Part shown: piece by piece, positions 50,436 through 61,400 of the stretch
How positions within the stretch are numbered: the stretch's first letter is position 1
Layout of the letters: each line of letters opens with the position of its first letter
Assembly: GCA_035582835.1 (NCBI GenBank)
Contig: JAYKAV010003087.1
Span: 76,010-140,009 of the forward strand
Length of the DNA: 64,000 bases
Reading direction: 5' to 3'
Source of the DNA: Phoebastria nigripes
Lineage: Eukaryota > Chordata > Aves > Procellariiformes > Diomedeidae
Program-made: the position numbers and the translations under genes
Notes under the pieces: generated by a model
Database searches by the model: none
What the model saw: only the letters and a program-made list of their open reading frames with translations
Told to the model about the DNA's origin: nothing

Positions 50436-53400
50436 TAACAATGAATGTTTTACTGGACTAACCCAATGTCAAAATGGTATATGCTCTGCACTGTCATGCA
50501 AGAGCCTGCTTTAACAACTAGATTTTGCCTCTGGCTTCCAGGGAGGTATTAGAAAAGACAGCTTTTGGGGACAGAGGAGGCTTCCTTTTACAGTGCTTTA
50601 ACCTTTCTGTCTGATAAGGGATAGATAATGATGGTGGTGTGAAGGGAAAGGGTTTAGATATGTCAGCCTGTAGTGGGTAAGGGAATGTGTTTTTCAAGGT
50701 GCTGAGAGGGGTGTGGAAGGGAGATGAAAGTACAAAGGAGTCTTTTCATTTCCATTCTGAACCACCTGTGTTTTTCTGCACATGTAAAGTGAGCTCTCTT
50801 TTCTCCTACACAGTGTTTTCCATCATTAAAGAAAGTTCAGTTGCCTTCCCTCAGCAAGCTGCCCTTCAAATCCATAGACCAGAAATTCATGGAGAAATCT
50901 AAGAACCAGCTTAATAACTTTCTGCAGGTAAGAAAACAAAGACAAAAACAACAGATGTCTAAACAGGAGAATTGAATCATGCCTCTGGAGTGGATGTTGT
51001 CTCTCTATTGACTAAAGAGAGAGCCTGGAACAAATAGGTCAGATGTAAGGTTTGACACTATAAACGTCAAAGTTCTCTAAAATGCCTGAAGTTGAGATGA
51101 GTTTGGCTGATAGTAACCATTCCTCTAGTGCTAAGTTAATTTAAACTTTGATCAATTAAGAAACAGTAAATAATGCGTCCTGTAATTGCCACTTTTAACT
51201 ACAACACTTCACAACAAATTTCTTATAAATTAGAACTTTTTTTATTTAAAAAGAAAGTTGTAAGATTAAAAACTTTAATCTTGCTAGTTCTAATACTTTA
51301 GAACTAGATTCTTGAAGTTTGAGACATGGATTTTTTCTCTCATTCTACCTCTGAGCCATGTCTTAATCAGTTTTATTGGATGGCCTGACACATCTTGTTC
51401 CTTAACAAGAAATATTTAGTTGATGTGTTGTTTCTGTCATTATTTTTCTTTCATAGAAATTGCTCTCTGATGAAAGACTCTGCCAGAGCGAAGCACTTTA
51501 TGCCTTCTTGAGCCCTTCCCCAGAGCACCTCAAAGTTATTGATGTGCAAGGAAAGAAGTCATCTTTTTCGCTGTCCTCATTTCTAGAACGACTTCCTGGT
51601 GATTTGTTTTCTCATCAGGAGGTAAGTGGTAGAAAAGTAATCTTCCCAAATTTAATTACTTATCCAAGGTAAGCAGGGAGAGCCATTAATATAATGCATT
51701 TGAGTGACAGGTAATACTGGAAGGCATTTCCAAAGGTCATTTTTAATTTACTGTAAGTGAACAAAGAATCAGAAATAAGAGCTGTCTATGAATTTAAAAG
51801 TTGTTTATTAATACAATATGTTTCCTGCCCTTTGATAAATATATATAGGCAAATGTGTAACCTATCACAAATAAACAAATTGCAGTCCGTGTGGGATTGT
51901 TTGGTATTTTTTATAGCAGAATTTCCCACTTTTTGTGCTCTTGACATGCGTATTTCAGAGGGGTTTTGACAGGTAAAAATAATTCTCTCTCAGGAAGCTT
52001 CTCTTGGCAGGGAACAGCTGTGTGTCCTTAATAACTTCTGGACAACTTCTGAAGCAAAGCTAGTTTTGACAAAGAATTTTGGCAAATGGTACAGGCTCAC
52101 TGAGGGAATTTGCAAATACAGGTGGGAGCCCATGTGGGCAAACCAGTTGGAGAATTTGATACTAAGCCATAAAAACCATTGTCTTTCAAAATGCTGTGAA
52201 GAATAGATTAGTGAATAAAATAGCTCATTGACTAAAATTGACCATAATTCCATGGCGCTCTATTCTGTGTGGTTCATGTTGCAGATATGCAGCCTCCAAG
52301 GAGCTGTTTCTATTCCCCTTTTTAGTTACACGTTATATGAAATAATTCTTTTCTTACATGCTGTAGTTGTCTGTAGTGGATGGGCCTTCTGCAGGATAAA
52401 TGGAGTTTGGGGAACTTGTACAGTTCTAGTCTGTTAATAGGCAAAAAGGTGGTCTTGCATCTCTCAGGAATAAGAAAATCCTATATATTTTCATTTTTCA
52501 AAATTGCACTGTATTTGCACCTAGATGCTGAATGCGTATGTCTCATTAAATATAAAGAAAGTTTGAGAAACTAATTTTACACTTCAATAGAAGTACTGCA
52601 GTTCTAAAAAACAAAAGCGCGTTCACTAAAATGACTGTTAGGTAGAAGTAGCATAGAAGCATGAAGCTATTTGTATTTCATTATTTAATTGAAAAACATC
52701 CTCAAGAAAAAAGCCAGACTGCACGTATATTGTATTACATGAGTGTGTAGGAGGAGATAGTTGGGAAATATGGGAGAAGGAAAGGGAGTTTGTGATGAGA
52801 GTGCATGAGAGAGGAGAGAGAACAAAGAAATGAAGCAACTGGTGCTGAAAAACTGAAGGAAGTAGAGCAAAAAATGCCCAGAGAATGTGGCAACAGAGGA
52901 GTCAGAACATAACTTCTTACTCTGTTTACATTTAATACTATTTCTTACAATACTATTTCTTACTTGTGGGACTAGGAGCTTAATTTTGGCTAGACTGTGT
53001 TATGCCAGGCACTGTGCAAATGCAGACAAAGACCATCCTGCTTCGCATCCACCTTCCCTCTCCTCTCCTTCCCTTAGCTTAAACATAAGATGAGACAACA
53101 GAACACAGATGGAGGTAGTATAGGAAACTGTTAGACCCTCTGAATCAGTATGGCAAACATCTGTCCTAGTTTAAAAATAATGATGAAATTAAGTGGAGGG
53201 AGGGGAATTGTGAGGCGGTCTGGGATCAGCTCTAGTTTTTATTGGACACCCTTGTCTTTCAGTGTGAGCTTTAATTCAGCTCAGTCTTGCCCAGTGATAG
53301 CATTTGGGATAATTTACTAAAGCAGTTAAACTAGGGTTAAGTCATATGGTACAAGGTCATTAATGAAGTTAGTTGTGTTAAACCACACATCACAGAGCTT

Positions 53401-56400
53401 GTTACAGTTGTGTTCTCTTTGTAACTAAGAATTCATGGTTTAGTTCGTATTTTGGACTTGGTGGAAGAGAATGCTCTCGTACAGCGCTCTCTTTGCCCTT
53501 TACATCTCATCTCACATTTTTCAAATATGTGTTAGAGCAACAGTATTACCTCTTGAGTGCTGTTTTCAGGATTAGATATTGCAGCAATTTCAGATCTCTG
53601 ACATATACAGCTCCTCGGACAGTGCTAACTTTAGAACGTATTTCTTAGCTCTCAAGACCAAAACCAAATCAGAGGAAAAAACGCAGTTGATATCATCTAG
53701 AGGAAGGGCTTCTAGGTTTATGAAGTGTTAATGGATAGAAAATGCACTGTGGTGTAAGAATTTACACTTCTCATTGCATTTTTCTAAATGATAGGGGATT
53801 CACTGAACAGCAGAAAAATAGAGCAGGGACCTTGGAGAGGTCATCGGGTTTACCCTCCTGCTCCAAGCAGACTCAACTGTACTGGCAAAATTCTTGGCAC
53901 GTGTTTGTCTAACATGTTTTTAAACCTCTGATAACTGATGTTTTCTAGCCAAGCAAGGGAGCGTATCCCAGTTCTTGGCTATCTTCATGGTTAGAAACCT
54001 TTTCTTACTGTCTAACCTAAATCTCCCTTCTTTAGCCAGCTAGCTCTTGTCCTGTCTGCAGCAAACACAGAACAGTTTGGGTTAGGATCATCTCAGTTAT
54101 GAGGAGTTCCTACTTTCCTTTGTCTTTTATTCTTTTATTTCTTAGACTGAGCAGCCCCAATTTCTCCTAGTTTTTGTTAGGTTATGTTTTATTTAGTTCT
54201 TATGGTTTTGCTCTGGACTTATTATTATATAATTATTATATATATATTATATATATATAAAATATATAAATTATATTAATATATAATTAAAATATTATCC
54301 ATATTTTTCTTGGAAGTGTGGTGACTAAAATTTGAAACACAATGGTCCCACTAGGTTTTCCTATTCCCATGTATGAAAATAATTCTTATATCTATATGTG
54401 TATGTATGTCATACAAACAATGTTCGTGCTTAAACATCATGGTGTTATACTTGCCTTTTCCACAGCAGTATGGCCCTGGGATCTTTTTTTGTAGTCTTAT
54501 CAATATCAATTGTTTCATTTCCTGCATTTACACAGTGAGTTATTGCTGCTTTGCATCTGTCTTTATCAAACTGCACCTTGTGGGCTCAACTACAAATTCA
54601 GTAAGCTCACCTGCAAATTCAGTAAGCTTATTTTCTGTTCTGTTGCCCAAGTGCTTAATGAAAATATGGAATTATGTCTACTATGAAAAATTAAATAAAA
54701 CATAATTTCTTGAATAATTAAAATAACGAAGGGCCAAGAAGCCTGTTGACCAGAGGAAGATAGTGAGCAGGACTGGAGTTTGCTCTAGACTGTGTCCCTG
54801 GAGAAAACTCTGTTCATCGTCAGTGAATTTGTGTGCTTGTGTGGTAAGATGGGTAATGATTTGTGGTTTCCTGGTGTGGCATTTCTTGTCAGTATGGTGT
54901 GGTTTTTTGTTTCTTGCCCTCAGTCACAGCTTAGCCTATCATTAACAGAAAGCTTCAAAAGCTGGGGACTCATCAAGCTGTGGAAGTCAGTAAACAGGGG
55001 AGTCTACGTGGACGTTTACAGTGCACTTCAGTGCTGTGGGGTTTTTTCTTTTGTTTTTCTGGTTATGAGGAGAGAAGCAGCATCTTGAGCAGTGCTAGAG
55101 AAAATGCCAAATGTGANACAGGAAGTGAAGGGTACAGGATATGTAAGTATTGGAATATGCAACACTGGAGTTATTTATTTATAGACTACTATGCAGTGCC
55201 ATGCCTGGAGAAGATTCAGGGACTGGAAATGTACCCGAAGTCAATGGTGGGCTTTAGATGGGATTTGGAGAATGTGAGGAAGGAGTAAGACAAACTGATG
55301 TACAGCTGAGACACTGTAGGATACTCTCTGTATAGCAGGATTCAAATGACAGGGAAGGGATGACTGAAAGATTGTGACTATAAGAGTAAGGCCAAGAAAG
55401 ACACCAAAATAATGTGAGAGAAATAGAGCCATGAAGCAAGTTTTCCAGACTAGATGATGAGAGGGGGGCAAAAAAAAAAAGGCAATATTAGATGATGGAA
55501 TGATAAGGAAGAAAGGAAGGCAAAGGACGAGATGACGGATTTCTTTGAAAACCAGGGCTGAAGAAAGAAAATTTGTCTGCACGCCATTCTGACCATTCCT
55601 GAACCAGAGACTGGTGCATTGCACCAGCCTCAGTGGGGGTCAGGTCTACCTCACTGCGGCTTTGCTCTAAGCATAGGCAGGCAGGGGAAGATCCAGGAAA
55701 GCAAAGGGATGTGCTGGCTGCCACGAGTAATGGTAGGTGGTGTAGTCCTGATGCTGAAGCAGATCTTCATGACACTGAGAAACAACATGCTGGCTGCTCT
55801 TCATTCTTGAATAAATGGTACCACCAAAACTGAGGTGGTTCAATCCATTCTTCTCCTGTGGGTCTATTCTGAATAACTCTACTCCCTTCAGTACCCTGAG
55901 CTTGGGTATCCTCAGGCTCAGGTCACTAAGTATCACTAAGTAGCACCATATTATGTTTCTGCCTGGGACTGGTACTCATTAATGGTGCTTGTCTTTGCAG
56001 TGGCCAGTTCCTCTTCTGCTGCCGGATTTGGTTCCTGGCTTACTGCAAGAACAACTTGCTGGTGCCTGATCCCACTGAGTGGCTTCAGCTGTGCAAGGCA
56101 CTGTCTGCTCTCCAGGGGAGCCAGCTGCCTGCTTCTCCCTGTGCAATAACCAGATTCTCCCCCTTTCTTCCTAGCTGCTTGTGTTGCAAACAGCTCCAGT
56201 TGGCTAGCTCCCCATCCTGGATGTCCTTCATGGGTGTTGTGTCAGAGGAGGCTTTGCAATCACAAACACCTCTGAGTGCCATCTCCTCCTTACAGCTCTC
56301 ACCTGCTTCCTAGCAGTGCATGGCTCCCACATCACCTGCTTTCCCTTATCCAGCTAGTGTTGGCAGGGCAATACAGGCAGTGGACCCAGCAAATCTGGGC

Positions 56401-58371
56401 AGATCCACCCAGCATTGAGGTGCTTACTGGGGCAAGGCTGCAGGCAGAAGATCTAGCAGTGGTGATGACTCCAGCAGTGCAGAGTGTCCACATCACTCTT
56501 GTCCGGTGGGAAGTGGAATCCGTTTTCAGAATCCCTGGTGAGGTTCCTGTTTGCCGGATCCTGCCAGCAGCAGAGTTGGTGGCTCTAATGCCCTTTCTTG
56601 AGAGGGCTGCCTGTGCTCGCTCCCCAGAGCATGGCAGTAACTAAATCCATTCTGGAAGAAGGATGGGGAACTGCAGTGCATACCCATGTTGTGTCTCTCT
56701 TCGTAGGAAGAAACGGAAGAGGATAGTGACCTGTCGGACTATGGAGAGGAGGTGGATGGGAAAAGGGACTCTCTTGCTGAACCATGTTTCATGCTGATTG
56801 GAGAGATTTTTGAGCTGCGAGGAAGTAAGCTGTAAACCTGCTTATTTGCTAGTGGAATCTGTTGGCCAAGAAATCTGGGGCACTTTGTAATTCAGATTTT
56901 TCTGCTGTTTCAATAAGTGGAAATGTTCTTGCAATCTATATAGCCAGTTTGTTTGGAACAGAGCTGTTCTTCAGTAGTTCATTAACTTTGGTGTTTTCAT
57001 TCAAAAGTGACATTCCAATATAACATGGCGGTAAAAATTTAACTGGTAGGGGAGAGCATTTGCGTTCAATATTCTTAAATTTTTCATTCAAAAAAAAAAT
57101 TCTGGAAAAAAACAGAAAAGTACAAAAGCATGTTTTCTGTAAATAGGCTGCATGTTACAATGTATGAATTATGAGGAAGGAAAGATGGCTTTATTACAGA
57201 ACATTTCACTGACAAAGCAACATAATTTTAATGTCCATTTTAAGTGTATTATGTATGCATTTTAGTTCTACAATTTGTATAGTGGAAAAGATGCTAGAAT
57301 TGTGGCATCTTTCAGTACCAGATTTTTTTTTCCTCCTTTACGTAACTGAATGGTGGTAATAAAGAAAACCACTTCTGTTTCTATTTGAATGTGCAGCCAC
57401 ACCTGACACTCTATAAAATTATTTACAGAGTGACTATTACAAAATGCAGCACCTTCCAAAAATGGTAGATATATCTTCCAAATATAGACTTTCTTGTGCT
57501 GATGGTGAACAGCATCAAAGAAAGATTAACCAGTAATTACTAGGAAGCACTCACGTTTGTTTCCTTTATTTGTAATGAAAAGCTAACTGCTTGGTTTATT
57601 TGAGTGAAAATGTTTTCAGAATTTTAACGATGCTGCTGTGTGTACAACACTATACTAGTGGGTATGAAAAGGGTGTGCATTTTGAGGGGTTTTCTTTTTT
57701 CTAGTAGAAAAAGGGTTTTGGGTAGCTGTATGGCTCAATAAACTTGAAATAAACATAAAAGTTTAAAGTATAAACTACAAATGCATATTACAGATATGTT
57801 TATGTAATCTGCAAGACTTAAAAACCATATAGCAAACAGTACAGGGAATGCAGTCAAGAAAAATGAGACCCATGTACAATTAGTGAAATCTTATAAAGGA
57901 TTATAACAGATATGTTTACTGTAGGGGTGGGTTGGGTTTTTTGGGGGAGGGGGTGGGGGGGCGAAGTTTTGGACATGATCATGGGTTCCCTAATGTTATT
58001 AACCTCTTGATCTTTATTTTCTGTCATTTTTCATTGTTCTAGTGTTCAAGTGGGTCAGAAAAACATTAATTGCACTAGTACAAGTCACTTTTGGAAGAAC
58101 TATCAACAAGTAAGTAGCTGTTACTTTAAATGAACCTGCATCATCATTCTATGAAAAAAAGGCTGAGAGCAGAATTGTTAAAAAAAAATAATCTGGACAT
58201 TCTGTTGTATATAATAATCTGCATTTGTTTTCCACAGCTCAATTTACAAATATGTTACGTTGATTAGAGAAGACACAGATATGTGAATTATCTTTTTCCT
58301 TATTTTTTCCCCTACACAGGGCTTTGCTTTTGGAAAAACACAATATTTCATGGGATTTCATTATATATATA

Positions 58372-58405
<34 letters not shown>

Positions 58406-61400
58406 TAAAAAGATGACTTGCTATCCTGTTTTTCTGAACGGCCTGGCTCTGCGTGGCTTTTATTAGTTTGTGCTTTATCTTACAGTCGCATGAAGATTTT
58501 TGCCAGATCTGAAACTAGGTTTCCATTTTCAGTAATTTCTTTCAAATCAAATACATTTTTCTCTAAAGTGACTGAAATTATGTTTATATGTGATGAGAAC
58601 CATTAATTTTATAACATGAAACCTGTACACGTGTAACAATGATGTGTTTTCGTAAAGGTATTTTTCTGTATCATTTGAAGACATGTCTGCCAAGTGAGGC
58701 CTGGACGAGGCTATGAAGTAAGCGTGTGTGTCTGTACACACCTTTCATGTGGAAAGCTGTATCATTGGTCAGAAAAAATTTGGAAAAGTGTTCCTTTTCT
58801 TGTCAGATACCAAGGCCTACAGTAAAACTTGATTCAGTAGAGCAGATGATTGATACAAACACTTTTCCCATGACTCTTCAATCAGTAGTGATGCTCTTAC
58901 GCATGATGATGTATTTCTTACGGAAGTCTGTGAATCTGTGATTTCTGTAGCACATTCACATAGGTAAAGGGCCACTGAGAATCTGATGAAATGCATTATT
59001 TTACTTTGGTGTAGCAGTGGGACTTTTACTCAGGTAAGTGTCACAGCCCGGAAATCTACCAGCAGAACATGCTGTTCCTTCATCCAGTCAGTGACTAAAT
59101 TTGCACATGCCAGCGTGGCTTTTAAAATGTCTTGCATATGTTATGTAGTGGTAAATTGGACAAGAAGTGATGGAAAGTGACGCAGTTGACTTCCAGTGAA
59201 CTGATAGTCTCTGACAGTATCCATTCTCTGAGTTTTAAATTGATCGGTTCATTTGTTCACACACTGCTGATAACTAGCATGAAAGACACCTGAGAGAGGA
59301 CAGAGACAGAGTGCGTGTGTGAGCACAACATGCATGCAAAGTGGAGCCTGGAGCCTGCTGTCTACCTCAGACTCTTTGTGCTGAAGGCTACAGTGAGTGC
59401 CTGCAGCCACAGGAGGAGGCTGCTATCACCATTTGTAATGCCTTCACTAATGTGCTGGTGGTATCTGTGTGGGAACTTACTGCGCTTTTATAAAAACTTC
59501 ATCTGTTTTTATCCCACCAGGCACACCCGTGCATGCAACTAGTTTGGAGTTCGCTACAATTAGTTAGCTGATTGTTATGTCTTTACCCAGTGGAGCCTTT
59601 GTACTGCCCATCCTTGAAATATATACACATTTCAGTGTAGTACTTGTAATTTGTAATATATGTTTGTGGATTACATTGAAATGTAGCCTTCTCCACATCT
59701 CAGTCAGGTATCTGGAGTGACCTAGGTCCTAGAGCACCCAGAGCTGAATATGACTTGCTGGGATGCTGGTGAAATTAGCTCAGATAAATTGGGATAATTA
59801 CATGAAAATGAGCATCGCTTCCACTACTTTCACGAGTACAAAGAATAAATCTGCATAAAACGTGAAAGACCAGCTCTGACATGCTCCCTTCTACACTTCT
59901 TTACAGGCAAATCCGTGACACTGTACACTGGATGTTCAGTGAACCAATGCTTGTTTACTACATTGGTGTGTTTCGAGATGCTTTTTGGCCAAATGGAAAG
60001 TTAGCACCACCACTGAGAGCCAAGAGCGACGAACAAAAGCAAGAGACAAAACAGAGAGCACAGCAAAAACTACTTGAAAACATTCCAGGTGAGATCACTT
60101 ACATTCTGCTTGATCACGGATTTAATAACTAGTAAGGAAACTGCTTAATCAAGTACTGTTCTGCTACATCTTAGATTTTTCCTGTAGAGTTGTAAATTAT
60201 GGTTATTTGCATAAATAAGGATAATTTTGGCCTTACTCTTTGCCTCTCCTGTCTGTCTGGTAAAGGGCATGGATTCGGGTATTATTGGTGGATGCAAAAT
60301 CCAGTATCGCTGTACTTCTGTCTGTATGTAATATTCATCAAGGAACCTAAGTGAAGTCAAGACTCTCAAGAGGTTTCAGGGTACTGAATGTTAGAGGGAC
60401 CTGCAGCCTGGACAGAAGCATCCTAGATTGAGTGGGGCTTCCAGTACTTTCCTTTGCCTGCCCTTACCTCCCAAGCCTAGACAGCTTCCTCTTCAGCATG
60501 CATGTTTCTGGGGCACCATTCTGAGACGCTCCATCCCGTCCCATTCACAGGACAGGGAGTCCAGTTATGTAATTCTGACTCTTCAGAGATCACGTAAACC
60601 CAAAGGCACCTAACTGGGAAAAAACAAAATTCATTCCCTTTAGCCCTTGGAAATGCACTTAAACATAGTTTGAATGCTTTTTATCTCCCCTCCATCTGAA
60701 TAGAATGTACTTTAATGAGCTATTTTATGGCTTCACTGAGATATCTCATATACCCCCTTGCATTAGGTTGTTTAATCAACTTTTACTGCAAAAATAGCAG
60801 CAGGTATGCATACAAAATATTTGTCGTTCGATGTGTAAACAACCCTCCATTTACTCTCTATGTTACATACTCATCTACTTACCTAGAATAGCCTTCCATA
60901 GTTGGTTTATGGTTTTGTTTGTTTCTAAGTTTGGAGAGATATGTCAGGATATAGCTGAATGCACCTTAAATTAATGATCAAGCATTGGATCACTATTTAT
61001 TCTCTAATTTAATCCAAAATGTAAATAATTGACTTAGAATTCTCTTATCTGCTTACTTGTGGGAAGTATTTTCTATGAAGATTGAGAGGCAATTAAAGTG
61101 CTAAATGTTTTAACTGTTGTAGGAATTCTGTGTTTGTGGCTGAAGGTGTATTTAAGTGAATGGTTTAATAATGGTTTAATAGTAAGACCAGTTGTTCTCT
61201 AGGTACCCAGCCCCCTGAGCTGGAAGACAGGGACGGGGAGCAGAATGAAGCCCCCATAATCCAAGGGGAAATGGTTAGCAACCTGCTACACCACTTAAAC
61301 ACACACAAGTCTATAGGGCCAGATGGGATCCACTCAAGGGTACTGAGGGAGCCAGCGGAAGTGCTCACCAAGCCACTTTCAATCATTTATCAGCAGTCCT

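Larger units (their letters stand above)
51622..56706 (+). other. Intron, 5.1 kb
   Basis: Contains a 15-base duplication (52934-52963), an L3/MIR-like fragment (52945-53140), an old CR1 3' end (53785-54215), an AT repeat (54222-54300) and a 20-base duplication (about 54590-54630). A more GC-rich stretch of about 600 bases (roughly 56000-56640) carries open frames of 65-122 codons on both strands, none recognised. There is an N at 55117. Confidence 0.8.

Noticed and set aside
56056..56644. Open frames of 65-122 codons in a GC-richer stretch
   Set aside because: No domain, no start context, no splice logic with SNX25; best explained by base composition.
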